From positions 8,804,001 to 8,868,000 of the forward strand of contig NZ_CP082164.1 in assembly GCF_023101685.1 (NCBI RefSeq): a stretch of DNA of 64,000 nt, in the 5' to 3' direction. Made by a program: the position numbers and the translations under genes. Below the pieces are notes generated by a model. That model saw nothing but the letters and a program-made list of their open reading frames with translations, had not been told where the DNA came from and searched no databases. The stretch comes from Bradyrhizobium sp. 186 (lineage in GTDB: Bacteria; Pseudomonadota; Alphaproteobacteria; Rhizobiales; Xanthobacteraceae). Position 1 is the first letter of the stretch. The number at the start of each line of letters is the position of its first letter. Shown here piece by piece: positions 20,779-30,885 of this stretch.

Positions 20779-20809
20779 GTTAGCCGAGGTGCATTATGAA
20801 TCGTGACTA

Positions 20810-20926
20810 CTCGGGCACAACAATTTGTCGTCGACAGCGCGCTACACGCAGGTCGCCACCGATACGATCCGGGCGACGCAGAGCCCGCTCGATCGCCTGT
20901 CGCTGGAGGTGACGCCACCTCGATGA
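20810..20926 (+). pseudogene. Tyrosine recombinase, displaced C-terminal part with catalytic Tyr
   Basis: The frame reads LLGHNNLSSTARYTQVATDT and ends at TGA 20926. It contains the catalytic Tyr (ARYTQVAT) and the Ser/Thr-rich loop that follow H-x-x-R in XerC/D-type enzymes. It continues the frame interrupted at 18256. Its stop overlaps the IS91 transposase start as ATGA at 20923. Confidence 0.9.
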
Positions 20927-22173
20927 TCCGCGGCGGGATGCGGGTGATGATCCGCCCCGACAGCCGCTCCAACAGGCCCGCCATCGAGATTGCCGATATT
21001 CTGCGCCGGCATGGCGACACCTATCGCCGTGTACATGCCGGTCATCTCAGTCGGGTCGAGCGGCGCGTGATGAGCGCGATCGTGGCGTGCCGGACCGAGG
21101 CGCTCGGCGGCCACATGGAGGCTTGCGACGACTGCGGCACGACACGCATCGCCTATAATTCCTGCCGCAACCGGCACTGTCCGAAGTGTCAGGGGCCAGC
21201 CCGGGCCGCGTGGCTCGCCGCGCGAGAAGCCGACCTGCTGCCGGTTCCCTATTTCCACGTCGTCTTCACACTGCCGGCTCCGATCGCCGCGATCGCCTTT
21301 CAGAACAAGGCCATCGTTTATGCGATCCTGTTCAAAGCCGCCCCCGAGGCAATGTCGAGGCTCGCCGCCAATCCACGCCGGCTCGGCGCCGGGATCGGCG
21401 TCGTCGCCGTCCTCCACACCTGGGGGCAGGCGCTGACGCACCATCCCCACGTCCACTGCGTCGTGCCGGGCGGCGGCCTCTCGCCCGATGGCGCGCGCTG
21501 GATCGCCAGCCGACCAAACTTCTTCCTGGCCGTCAAACCGCTCGCCCGGCTGTTCAGATGCCTGTTCTTCGAACGTCTGACCGCCGCCTTCGACGCCGGC
21601 ACCCTGAACTTCTTCGGCGATCTCGCATCCCTGGCCAAGCCTGCCGCCTTCGCAGCTCACCTCGTCGCCATGCGGCGCATCAGCTGGGTCGTCTACGCCA
21701 AACGGCCGTTCGCCGGCCCCGCGCAGGTGCTGGCCTATCTCGGCCGCTATACCCATCGCGTTGCAATCGCCAACAGCCGGCTCGTAGCCCTCGACGAGGA
21801 TCACGTCGCCTTTAGCTGGAAGGACTACCGCCAGAACGGCGCGACAAAGATCATGAAGCTCAAGGCCGACGAGTTCATCCGCCGCTTCCTTCTTCACACG
21901 CTGCCCGATGGCTTCCATCGCATCCGCCACTTCGGCTTCATGGCCAACGGCCACCGCGCTGCCAAACTCGCCCTCTGCCGCAAACTTCTCGATCGTGAGC
22001 GGACAGCGCCAAACGATGGCGAGCCGTCGCCTGTGGATTCGGACGCTCTGACGTGGGCCAAGGTTCCCGCCTGTCCTGATTGTGGTGGCGTCATGCGCAT
22101 CGTCGAGGGCTTTCGACACAGCTTCAGTCGTTCCGGCGCTCCAAGCCAATCGGTCCGGTGCGACACATCGTGA
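20923..22173 (+). CDS. IS91-family HUH transposase, copy 1
   Basis: A 416-residue rolling-circle transposase. The N-terminal zinc module is CDDCGTTRIAYNSCRNRHCPKC. The HUH metal motif is HHPHVHCVVPGGG, and the nucleophilic Tyr lies in YLGRYTHRVAIAN. The start is ATG 20923, overlapping the recombinase stop (ATGA), in preference to a frame opening 120 bp upstream; this matches the partner organisation at 50979-53074. The C-terminal CPDCGG is a second zinc knuckle. The enzyme looks intact although its partner recombinase is interrupted. Confidence 0.9.
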   Translation: MIRGGMRVMIRPDSRSNRPAIEIADILRRHGDTYRRVHAGHLSRVERRVMSAIVACRTEALGGHMEACDDCGTTRIAYNSCRNRHCPKCQGPARAAWLAAREADLLPVPYFHVVFTLPAPIAAIAFQNKAIVYAILFKAAPEAMSRLAANPRRLGAGIGVVAVLHTWGQALTHHPHVHCVVPGGGLSPDGARWIASRPNFFLAVKPLARLFRCLFFERLTAAFDAGTLNFFGDLASLAKPAAFAAHLVAMRRISWVVYAKRPFAGPAQVLAYLGRYTHRVAIANSRLVALDEDHVAFSWKDYRQNGATKIMKLKADEFIRRFLLHTLPDGFHRIRHFGFMANGHRAAKLALCRKLLDRERTAPNDGEPSPVDSDALTWAKVPACPDCGGVMRIVEGFRHSFSRSGAPSQSVRCDTS

Positions 22174-22560
22174 GCCAACTTATACCGTGCACGAAGATCA
22201 TCATTCGTCATTATGATCCCATTGTCTCGATCATCGCAGACGCTGCCGAATCCGTGCGGCCAAACAGCCCGATGGAAATTATTCGATGCAGCGGGCCATC
22301 GATCGCGATCGCCCGTAAAATGCTCTCTGTCTCAACTTGCCGCCATTGCGCAACCAAAACGTCGCCGCGTCAGCTCCGCAGTCTGCCGATAGCAACCCGC
22401 GATCTCAAACTATCCCCATAGCCGCACCACCGTGCATATTCTCCCGCGCCTTCGTTCAATCCAGCTTCAATGAGGTCGCGTGATAAGCGCTTGCTGCGCC
22501 CTCGCGTGAGCGCGACCTCACAGAACCCTCCAGATTCCCTCTCGCTGCGGACCATGATTC
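22174..22560. other. IS91 downstream flank and IS5 left flank
   Basis: About 390 bp without a supported gene. It should contain the IS91 terminus and the left end of the next IS5-type element; the boundary was not resolved. Confidence 0.4.
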
Positions 22561-22581
22561 TGTGGTGCATCGGAGGGGACG

Positions 22582-23876
22582 ATGCGGCCGAAGAAGCACA
22601 AGACGACGGGGATCGAATGACGTGTTCCAGGCGCGGCTGGACCAGATCATCAACATGAAGCACGAGCTGGTTCTGCTTGCCGGCAAGATCGATTGGGACT
22701 GGATCGACAGCGAGATCGCGCCGCTCTACAGCGAGAACAGTCGGCCCGGGATCGAGACCCGCTTCATGATTGGGCTGCTGCTGCTCAAGCACATTTACGG
22801 GCTGTCCGATGGGGGTGTGCGAGCGCTGGGTCCACGACCCGTACTTCCAGTTCTTTCACCGGCGAAGAGTTCTTACAGCACACCTTCCCGCACGAGCGCT
22901 CGGACCTGAGCCATTGGCGCAAGAGGCTTGGCGACAGGCTGGAGTTGCTGCTGGCCGAGAGCCTGCGGGTGGCGACGAGGCCGGCGCATTGCGCAGCCAC
23001 GACCTCAAGCGCGTCACGGTCTACACACGGTGCAGCCGAAGGCCATCACCATTCCGACCGATGCCAAGCTCTTGCATGCAGCGATCAAGGGGCTCAACTG
23101 CCTGGCGAGGAAGTACGGGGTCAAGCTGCGGCAGTCCTATCTTCGCATTGCCAAGACAGCGGCAATGATGGCTTCACGCTACGCCCATGCCAAACAGTTC
23201 AAGCGGCATCAGCGGCAATTACGTATCCTGAGCAGCCGGCTCGGCCCGATCATTCGCGACATCCGCCGCAAGATCGAGGGGCAGCCAGCACTGGAGGAGG
23301 CGTTCGCAGTTCCCCTCGGGCGAGCCACGCAGATCCGCTCACAGCAGCAGCGCCAGCGCGGCTGGAAGCTCTATTCCTTCCATGCCCCGGCGGTGGAGTG
23401 CATCGGCAAGGGCAAGGCTGCCGCGCCCTACGAGTTCGGGGTGAAGGCCTCCATCGTCACCAACAACCGCCGCGCTCCCGGGGGCCTGTTCGTGCCGCAC
23501 GCCAGCGCAATGCCCGACAATCCGTATGACGGGCACACGCTGCGGGAGTCATTGACCGCACCGAGACACTCACCGGCTGTCCGATCGAGCGGGCCTATGT
23601 CGACGAGGGGTATCGCGGCCATGACGCGCAAAATCCGGGACGCGTGTTCATCTCTGGCCAGAAGCGTGGCGTCTTCGGCGCATCAAGTGCGAGTTGCGCC
23701 GTCGCTCCGCCATCGAGCCCATCATCGGACACTTGAAAGCTGAAGGCCACCTCGGCCGCTGCTACCTCAAAGGTCGCGTGGCGATGCCGCCAACATCATC
23801 CTCTCAGCCGCGGGCCACAACTTCCGCCGCATCCTGGCTTCGCTCAGAGAACTCTTGAGCGGACTGCTTTGGTGAA
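22582..23876 (+). pseudogene. IS5-family transposase, frameshifted
   Basis: Frames in order give QARLDQIINMKHELVLLAGK, PGIETRFMIGLLLLKHIYG, EEFLQHTFPHERSDLSHWRK, VQPKAITIPTDAKLLHAAIK, QQRQRGWKLYSFHAP, KASIVTNNRRAPGG and NPYDGHTLRE. At least three frameshifts (near 22,815, 23,030 and 23,550) break the frame. A C-terminal ANIILSAAGHNFRRILASL in another frame ends near 23,876. The family signature is clear but no active product is possible. The same subgroup's C-terminus recurs at the right edge of the window. Confidence 0.8.
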
Positions 23877-24134
23877 CGCTCGCCTCTCCAGCCCGACTCA
23901 ATTCGGCTTCTTAACGGACGACTAGTTAACGGTTTAGGCCCTGGCGTGCGTGCTGCCATGAGCGAGCATCGAGACATTGATATGATCTCGTTTACCGAAT
24001 CGACGCGTGGTACGCACACGACGAAGACCGCCTGATTGACGCATGCGCGCGGGCGCGGCGAGCTCTATCATGGCGTTGCGTCAAGATCAGGCAGCCTGCT
24101 GATCGGCGGGCTTGTCGGCTTGGCGCAGGAGCTT
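23877..24134. other. IS junction, nothing recognised
   Basis: About 260 bp between the IS5 pseudogene and the IS66 remnant. It has an 11-bp match (23914-23924) to the reverse complement of 17279-17293, but no gene. Confidence 0.4.
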
Positions 24135-25545
24135 TCATTCCCAGGGCAGCAGTTCGTGCAGACGCGATGCGGGAAGATCGGCGATACGGGCGAGGACGTC
24201 GGCGAGCCAGGCCTTGGGATCGACGTCGTTGAGGCGACAGGTCGTGATCATCGTCAGCATGATGGCGGCACGGTCGGCGCCACGCTGGCTGCCGGCGAAG
24301 GTCCAGTTGCGCCTTCCCAAGGCGATGCCTCTCAATGCGCGCTCAGCGCAATTGTTGGTCAAGCAGATCCTGCCATCGTCGAGGAAGCGGGCGAAGTCGT
24401 CCCAGCGCCTGAGCATGTAATTCATCGGCTTCAGGACCTCGGAGGAGCGCGAGAGGTTTTCGCGCTCACGCAGCAACCAGGCGTGCATGTCCTCGAGAAG
24501 CGGCTTGCTCTTTTCCTGGCGCACGGCGCGCCGCTCGTCGGCGCCGCGGCCGTTGATAGTGCGCTCAATCTCAAACAACGCATCGAGGCGTCTGACCGCC
24601 TCCAGCGCGATCGGAGAGACCGGTTTGCCCTTCTTACCTTCCGAGCATTTTTCTCGATGTCAGCCAGCTCGAAGAAGCCCCGCCGCGCATGGGCAAAGCA
24701 AAATGCCGGCGTAATCGGCAGCACCTTGCCCTGCGGGTCGAACAGCGGCTCGAAGCCGTTATAGCAATCGGCTTGCAGGATACCGGCGAAGGCGGCCAGA
24801 TTCTTGTGGGGATGCTCGCCTCATCGGTCGCTCGGGGCGTAATAGACCGCCGCCGGCGGCAAAGGCCCGGCGAAGGTCATCCCGCACATAAGTCCAGATC
24901 CGCACGGTCGTGCACCTGCCCTTCGCCAGGCTACGGATAGTGATGTCATCGCCATGAAGGCGCTCGGCCGCGAGCACATGGCGTTCGATCGAGTGGAAGA
25001 GCGGCATGACGGCGAAGGTCACGTGGCCGAACTGGTCGGCCAGCGTCGACAACGGCAGGTCGATCCCCTCGCGCTTGAATCGCGCACTCTGGCAGTTGAG
25101 CGGGATATGCATGCCGAACTTGTCGAACACGATCGTTGCCAGCGATTGTGGGCCGATGAAGCCGCGCGGCGTTGCATGGAACGGTGCGCGGCTGGCTGAT
25201 CTTCTCGCAATCGCGGCAGGTGAACTTCTCGCGTACCGTCTCGATCAGCTTGAATCAGCGCGGGATCTCCTCCAGCATCTTTGTCACATCCTCACCGATC
25301 TTCGCCAGCCGCGATTCACCGCAGCAGGCGCAGGTTGTTGGAGCCTCAATGACGACGCGCTGGCGCTCGATGTCATCCGGCCATGCTTGCGCACCGGCCG
25401 CTTGCGGTAAGGGGCGGACGTTCTGCGTCTTCGCCGTTGCGGCCTGGGGGGCAAGCTCATCCTCACTCGTGGTGAGGAGTTGTTCGAGGTCCAAATCCAG
25501 CTGCTCGAGCAGCCGTGCCGTGCGCTCGGAGCCCTGTCGTAAGCA
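24135..25545 (-). pseudogene. IS66 transposase (TnpC), frameshifted
   Basis: Read from 25,545 down: LLEQLDLDLEQLLTTSEDEL and CACCGESRLAKIGEDVTKML (zinc-binding region), then HIPLNCQSARFKREGIDLPL and HSIERHVLAAERLHGDD in another frame, then ARFLDDGRICLTNNCAERAL with the catalytic DNNxxER-type motif, and a C-terminus ending ASRLHELLPWE. Most of a TnpC is present, with frameshifts near 24,580, 24,900 and 25,230. The N-terminus merges into an ISL3 remnant at about 25,545. No tnpA or tnpB accompanies it. Confidence 0.75.
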
Positions 25546-26607
25546 AGTCCCGCCCGATTGTAATGAGACGTGCGATCCTCCTGGACGGCGGAATCCGCTG
25601 AAGAGTTTCCCCGTCGGTCTTTTCCGCTTTTCGCCTGCGGGTCGCCCACTCGCTGATGACGCGGTGCGAGCCTCGAAAGCCACGCGCTGTTAAGCGGCGC
25701 CAAAGTTCAGCTCGATTGCGGCAGCCGGACGCCCATTCATCGTCGAGCCATGGCAAGTGCAGATCCAACGAACTTTGCCTGATTTGGAAGACGTCGTGAC
25801 GTTCGCCGCGGACCACCTGTCGTACCTGCTTCCTGCTATGGCCAGTCTGACGCACGACTGCTTAATTGGTATGCCTTTCTTCGACAGAGCCAGGATAGCC
25901 GCGTTGGTCTCCTCGCGACGCAGATAGCCCTCATAGTGGAGGCGCTCAGCGACCGTGAGCAGCTTAGGATCGATCGTGGTCGCACCGATGACGATGCGTA
26001 TTCGGCGCATCTAGCCAGGCTTGGGCGGTCGCTGGCTCACGATCTGGCAGCAGGGGTGACCACCCGGCGCCTTTCCAGGTTGCAGATGATGCTCGCGTAT
26101 CGATGATTGCGCCGCCAGGCCCAGTCATCAATGCCAATAACCCTGAGCGGGTCAGCTGGGGGACGGCTGCGGCGCCGAACTGCCCGAAGAAGCGTATCTT
26201 TGCTCACCGGCAGCATTAGCCTCGTTGCAAGCCTGCTGCCGGTCGACTACCAAGCGCCAGACCGAGGTGATGGACGATGGAGTCCAGCCTTGCAGTCAGT
26301 CGCGCCGATGGCGCCAGTACCTCTTCGGCGAAGCGCTCAGTGACGATTTGGCGCCCGCATAGGACGGCATCGCAGCGGAAGCGGCGGGCGATTACCAGGG
26401 CTGGACGATCCGCCACGAGAGCGGCAGGTCGGTCGCGCGTCGCCGACACCGGCTGTGGACACGTCGGGAGACCGTGCCGCACCATGGACACAAACCAACG
26501 CTTCCCGACGCCCGAACCGCAATAACGGCCTCATCACCTTCGAAGTACGCACTCTCTACAACGAACCCACTCGGCACCAGATTGGAGCGCTGGAGTGCCT
26601 GCTGCAT
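25546..26607 (-). pseudogene. ISL3-family transposase, deleted and frameshifted
   Basis: Starting at 26607 the minus strand gives SGFVVESAYFEGDEAVIAVR, CPWCGTVSRRVHSRCRR (zinc finger), then FRCDAVLCGRQIVTERFAEE. After a loss near 26,010-26,230 of much of the catalytic core it gives YEGYLRREETNAAILALSKK, then RQTGHSRKQVRQVVRGER and LPWLDDEWASGCRN. These are ISL3 signatures (IS204/IS1001/IS1096/IS1165 group). The tail is cut where IS66 sequence begins. Confidence 0.75.
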
Positions 26608-26748
26608 GACGCTGATTCTCCCCTAATCAAAGCGCAAGAGATCCTCCAAGCTGCATCAAAAGTGATGGTGTGGAACGGCCCTTCGAACCGGCATCAAAAG
26701 TGCCTAACGTGGTCGCGCAGAGAGGCGCCACAAAGGAAGGACCGTTCC

Positions 26749-27780
26749 ATGGAGAAGATTATCACGGTGGGTTTGGATTTGGCCAAGTCGATCTTTCAAG
26801 TTCACGGCATCGCCGAAAACGGGAAAGTCTTGGTTCGTCGCACATTGCGGCGATCGCAGGTTCTGCCCTTCTTTCGGAGCCTTCCAGCTTGCTTAGTAGG
26901 TATGGAGGCCTGTGCGAGTGCCCATCACTGGGCACGCGAGATCGCGGCGCTGGGCCACGCTGTCCGCATGATGCCGCCAGCCTACATGAAGCCTTACGTC
27001 AAACGAAACAAGACCGACGTGGCGGATGCTGAAGCCATTTGTGAGGCGGTCACCCGCCCGACAATGCGATTCGTACCGGTGAAGACTGCCGAACAACAAG
27101 CAGCCAGCATGATTTTGCGAACGCGAGAGATGCTGATGAGGCAGCGCAGCCAGACTGCAAATGCCCTGCGGGCTCATATGGCCGAATTGGGCATTATCGC
27201 CGGCACAGGCATGGCAAGCATTGCAAAACTCCTGGTGCTTCTCCGGGACGAAAAAGACAATAGGATCCCCGGCGCCGCCCGCTTTGCCCTGATCCTATTC
27301 CCTGAACAGATTGAGCTGCTTACAACCTGCATAGAGAAGCTCGACAGAGAGATTTTGGTTGCCGTCAGAAAGGACCCCGATGCAAGGCGTCTGATGAGCA
27401 TTCCGGGTGTCGGCCCTCTCATCGCCGCTACTGTTCGAACATCGGTCTTGGATGCTCGCGATTTTGCGACTGCACGAGATTTTGCCGCTTGGACGGGGCT
27501 AACACCGAGGGCACAATCGAGCGGCGGGAAAGAAAGGCTCGGCGCGATATCAAAGCGTGGAAATCGGCAACTACGGACGCTCTTGATCGTTGGTGCGACC
27601 TCTATCATCAAGCTTGCTAAACGAGGCTTGAAAGTCCCGCTCTGGATTCGGACCATGCTGCAAAGACGGCCGGTCAAGGTCGTATCGGTCGCGCTCGCCA
27701 ATAAGATTGCGCGCACGATCTGGGCCTTGCTGGTCAGAGGCGGCATCTATCAGGCGCCGGCTGCAATGCTGAAAACCTAA
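26749..27780 (+). CDS. IS110-family (IS1111-type) transposase, complete
   Basis: A 343-residue transposase. Start ATG 26749 follows AAGGAAGG. Motifs: VGLDLAKSIFQVHG near residue 10 and VGMEACASAHHW near residue 55 (RuvC-like acidic residues), KRNKTDVADAEAICEA near residue 95, LMSIPGVGPLIAAT in the helix-hairpin and FAAWTGLTPRAQSSGGKERLG near residue 260. No frameshift. It inserted beside the ISL3 remnant. IS1111-type elements carry a guide RNA in non-coding DNA, commonly 3' of the gene, so 27781-28140 is the place to look. Confidence 0.9.
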   Translation: MEKIITVGLDLAKSIFQVHGIAENGKVLVRRTLRRSQVLPFFRSLPACLVGMEACASAHHWAREIAALGHAVRMMPPAYMKPYVKRNKTDVADAEAICEAVTRPTMRFVPVKTAEQQAASMILRTREMLMRQRSQTANALRAHMAELGIIAGTGMASIAKLLVLLRDEKDNRIPGAARFALILFPEQIELLTTCIEKLDREILVAVRKDPDARRLMSIPGVGPLIAATVRTSVLDARDFATARDFAAWTGLTPRAQSSGGKERLGAISKRGNRQLRTLLIVGATSIIKLAKRGLKVPLWIRTMLQRRPVKVVSVALANKIARTIWALLVRGGIYQAPAAMLKT

Positions 27781-28151
27781 TCTCAAGAGCTCTCCGGCGG
27801 AAGAAGAAAGCTGCCGAGGAGGCAAGGTGCAAATCTGGATGAACCCCGAATGACGTCATTCCCGGTAGCAATCAGACCGCCTGACTCACTGCGCTTCGAG
27901 CGCGAGAAATTGATTGGGCGATTGCTTCCGCGGATATCATCGTGGCCAGCGGCCAGGCGCCGCGTTCACAGGCCGAACATATGACCGCACCGTCATCCCT
28001 TGTTCAACCAGAAAAAGATCTTGCAGCCCGGGCCGTTCCACATATGAGTCAGAGCCAAATTTGCAAACGATGACGTAATTGCGGTCGACGCTCGCGAGGG
28101 AGGTACTCTCGCTATTGTCAAGCTCTCGCAATCAAACGATTCGGAGCAACT
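27781..28151. other. Non-coding flank between two IS110 elements
   Basis: About 370 bp without a supported ORF. As the 3' flank of an intact IS1111-type gene it may hold the element's guide RNA and terminus, but no secondary structure was verified. Confidence 0.4.
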
Positions 28152-29009
28152 ATGATGAAGCAATACGTTGGGCTGGACGTCTCGCAGAGGGCTTCCCGTT
28201 GTCTGTATCGACGCTCGGCACGCGCACGCAGCCTTATCGGTTTGCATGAACAAGAGTGATCAAAACGACCCGCGAGGCCTCGCCGAACTGGTGCGGGTCG
28301 GTTGGTACCGGGAGGTGAAGGTCAAGAGCGAAGAAAGCCAGAAGATTCGTGCGATACTCGTTGCGCGATTTCGTCTCGTGACCATTCGCCGGGATATCGA
28401 GAACCAGGTTCGCAGCTTGATCAAGGAGTATGGATTATTGTTCCCTCGCGCAATCGGCCTGCAGTTCCGCCACCAGGTCCACGAGCTCTTGGGCGATGAT
28501 CATCAGCTCCTCTAAGCGTGATAGCGCCGCTCCTGTCGATCCATGAGAACGTCTGTCTGCAACAGAATAACTTCGATGACCAAGTCCGCCGGTTGGCAAA
28601 ACGGGACGAGACGACGCGCCGTCTGGTGACGGTCCCGGGTGTTGGCGTCGTGACTGCCCTAACTATCCGCCATACGATCGATAATCCCTCGCGCTTCCGA
28701 TCGGCCTCGACAGTTGGCGCCTATCTGGGGCTTACGCCCCGACGTAACCAATCTGGCGAAACTGATACCAACGGCAAGATATCCCGTTGGTGCGATCGAC
28801 TTCTACGAACTTACCTATTCGAGGCCGCAACCGTTCTGCTGTACCGAACAAAGAAATGGTCTTGCCTCAAGGCCTGGGTCATGAAGCTCGCAAAGCGGAT
28901 TGGCGTGAGGAAGGCAAAGGTAGCCGTCGCCCGGAAGATCGCCGTAATCCTGCACTGCATCTGGGTCGGCGGCACCTCGTTCGACTGGGGGCAGGCGACG
29001 GAGGCATAA
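28152..29009 (+). pseudogene. IS110-family transposase with internal deletion and stop
   Basis: The sequence opens [12 protein letters not shown] and then jumps to [17 protein letters not shown], losing about 60 residues of the catalytic domain. It continues through [16 protein letters not shown] to a stop near 28515. The following frame has [20 protein letters not shown] and [18 protein letters not shown], then [14 protein letters not shown] up to 29009. The deletion removes the second acidic motif. It is a different lineage from the intact copy just upstream. Confidence 0.8.
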
Positions 29010-29740
29010 TCTTATTTTCCAAGCTCCTGGTCCGGCCCCGCCGGACTGGCGATGTCCCGCTGGGACGGTGGTCGTAGCGACCTCGGTCAATCGGCTGGTG
29101 GCGGCACTCCGCTGCAAACGTTGAGGCGCTCGATCCGGACATCATCATGAGGCGCTCGCGACCTCGGAAAGGACCATGACCCCAGCTACGACATCAATCC
29201 CAATTACGCCGAAGCCGCTAACGACATCGATTATTCAATCCCCTAGGCGATCGTCTCGCCATCCGCGATCGCTCCGTCTCCGCAACCCGACCAGCTTCGA
29301 CGGAGCAATCGCTCCGTGCCACTGGAGAGAAAAGAATGGCAGCTTGACAACAACCCGCAATTAAAGGGCCGATTGACAGTCAGAGGCATGTTCGCTCACA
29401 TGAGCTCTTGGCAAATAGCTCACGAGGAGATTCTCAGAATCGAAAGATCATCCGGTACGTGCGGACGACCTATATGGCTTAAGCTGTCTCAGTAACGTGC
29501 TCGTCCAAGCTGAAGGTCCGTCCCGCGAAGGTCCATCGTGCGTCAACTGTGAAGACAACGATGCACGACGCAGCTTCAACTCAAGAAGTTCATCTGGCGC
29601 CCCCATTGCGATTAGACAATGCAATCACCACAGCGCAGGCGAAATTTCAATCCAGCATCAGAGATCCTCGTCTTACACGCAAGGCCACTCTTGCGAAGAT
29701 TCCATCATCTGCTCGAGATATGCGACGGCGCTTTGACAAA
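29010..29740. other. Long intergenic upstream of NifA-type promoter
   Basis: About 730 bp without a recognisable gene. An 8-bp inverted repeat (GCTCCGTC with GACGGAGC) lies near 29265-29310. Base composition falls noticeably towards AT to the right, marking entry into the metabolic block. Confidence 0.45.
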
Positions 29741-29756
29741 TGTTTCCTAACAGACA
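29741..29756 (+). promoter_or_regulatory. NifA upstream activator sequence (TGT-N10-ACA)
   Basis: A perfect TGT-N10-ACA motif. Its centre lies about 150 bp upstream of the transcription start predicted from the -24/-12-like element at 29873, a usual distance for NifA with DNA looping. Chance occurrence is possible for a 6-bp pattern, but position and context support it. Confidence 0.6.
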
Positions 29757-29872
29757 CACCCTGTCGTTTCTCGAACTCGCTACCCGGGCGATATTGCCAT
29801 TCGCTTCTTACTACCCTTTTCCTGCTGCCGGGCGTTCTGCCGAATCATGATTGTGAGGTTCCATTAAGCAAC

Positions 29873-29888
29873 TGGCATAGTTCTTGAT
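29873..29888 (+). promoter_or_regulatory. Candidate sigma-54 -24/-12 promoter for kinase operon
   Basis: TGGCATA-GTTC-TTGAT matches the consensus TGGCACG-N4-TTGCW in the invariant GG and the spacing, but the -12 dinucleotide is GA instead of GC. The predicted transcript starts near 29898 and would give an 82-base leader to the ATG at 29980. The same -12 deviation occurs in the element upstream of the MATE gene. Confidence 0.45.
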
Positions 29889-29979
29889 CCTCCTCCGCGT
29901 GGAGACGAAATTGTCTGCGATCGAATGGGCTTTGTTACTCCCAGGGTCTCGAACTCGGTGCAACTAAAAAGGTTTAGCC

Positions 29980-30885
29980 ATGTGCGCAGCAGGAAACGGT
30001 GAGGCAACCGGACACCATGGCGAGCTTCTGCAGGGTATTTTCGAAGACGAGAATGGACAGCTACATCGAGGGTTAGTCTCACTTCCTTGCCGTCAGCTCA
30101 AATCAAGGGCGAAATTCAGCCCGAACAGGGCAGAAGACATCTCCATCACTCCAAGGCATTGTCAGAAGGCACAACGCGCTGCGAAGCTGGCACTCAAGAG
30201 GTTTGCTCCGACCAAGACTGGCGGACATCTGGCGATAGCCAGCAATATTCCGGTTGGTCGCGGCATGGGCTCATCCACTGCCGATGTCCTGGCCAGCATC
30301 CTAGCCGTTGTTGATTACCTGGAAGTGCAGCCATCGCCTGAAAGCATAATGCAAGTTGCTGTGAATGCCGAGACGGCATGCGATTCCACATTGTTTTCCC
30401 AGCAGGCAGTACTATTCGCACATCGCGAGGGGATCGTTATCGAGTCTTTCAGAAACTCAATTCCGCCAATAGATTACATCAGCGTCGATGTCACCCCCGA
30501 CCATCCAATTGATACACTCGCGTTCGAGCCGGCTCGGTATAGTTCAGCCGATATCGAAACGTTTCGACCGCTCCGAGGTCTCCTTCGTCGAGCGATTAAT
30601 ACCTGCGATGTTAGCTTGCTTGGTCGGGTTGCTACGGCAAGCGCTCGGATTAACGACAGGCATCTTAGAAAACCACGCCTGCACGATATCGAAGCAATAA
30701 GCGATCGTAATTGCGCAATCGGCATACAAGTTGCCCACAGCGGCACAGTTGTCGGCATAATGTTTGACCCAACAAACAAAACGACCGCCGAAAACATTGA
30801 GCAGGCAACACATGATCTGAGAAATTTGGGATTCGAGCCATCGATCCTCGTGCATGAAGACCAACTGGAGAGAACGAATGTCTAA
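29980..30885 (+). CDS. GHMP kinase, L-threonine kinase-like (PduX/BluE type)
   Basis: A 301-residue GHMP-superfamily small-molecule kinase. GHHGELLQG at residues 11-19 is the substrate-side signature of the PduX/BluE group, which phosphorylates L-threonine. PVGRGMGSSTADVLA at residues 91-105 is the ATP-binding GHMP loop. The start ATG 29980 has AAAAAGG seven bases upstream and leaves the short N-terminus usual in the family. It overlaps the next gene by 8 bp, so the two are translationally coupled. PduX and BluE supply O-phosphothreonine for cobalamin; here no cobalamin gene is nearby and the partner is a PLP enzyme. I infer that it activates threonine or a related hydroxy-amino acid for beta-replacement. 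The substrate is not proven. Confidence 0.8.
   Translation: MCAAGNGEATGHHGELLQGIFEDENGQLHRGLVSLPCRQLKSRAKFSPNRAEDISITPRHCQKAQRAAKLALKRFAPTKTGGHLAIASNIPVGRGMGSSTADVLASILAVVDYLEVQPSPESIMQVAVNAETACDSTLFSQQAVLFAHREGIVIESFRNSIPPIDYISVDVTPDHPIDTLAFEPARYSSADIETFRPLRGLLRRAINTCDVSLLGRVATASARINDRHLRKPRLHDIEAISDRNCAIGIQVAHSGTVVGIMFDPTNKTTAENIEQATHDLRNLGFEPSILVHEDQLERTNV

Larger units (their letters stand above)
18252..20814 (+). mobile_element. Serine-recombinase cassette inserted in a tyrosine recombinase gene
   Basis: Both junctions share CTCGG (18252-18256 and 20810-20814). Removing one copy plus the intervening DNA (2558 bp) rejoins the tyrosine recombinase reading frame exactly: RIIQVLLG joins HNNLSSTARYTQVAT. 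The cassette holds a DUF5372-like ORF, a short overlapping ORF and a large serine recombinase, all on the plus strand. The short shared sequence fits either a recombination core or a target duplication. Confidence 0.85.

Noticed and set aside
20842..22149. Minus-strand open frame of 435 codons
   Set aside because: Antisense to the IS91 transposase with HUH and zinc motifs; composition-driven.
17279..23924. 11-bp inverted repeat (17279-17293 with 23914-23924) as ends of a 6.6 kb composite transposon
   Set aside because: The match is short and ends in mismatches; the enclosed elements have their own independent boundaries.
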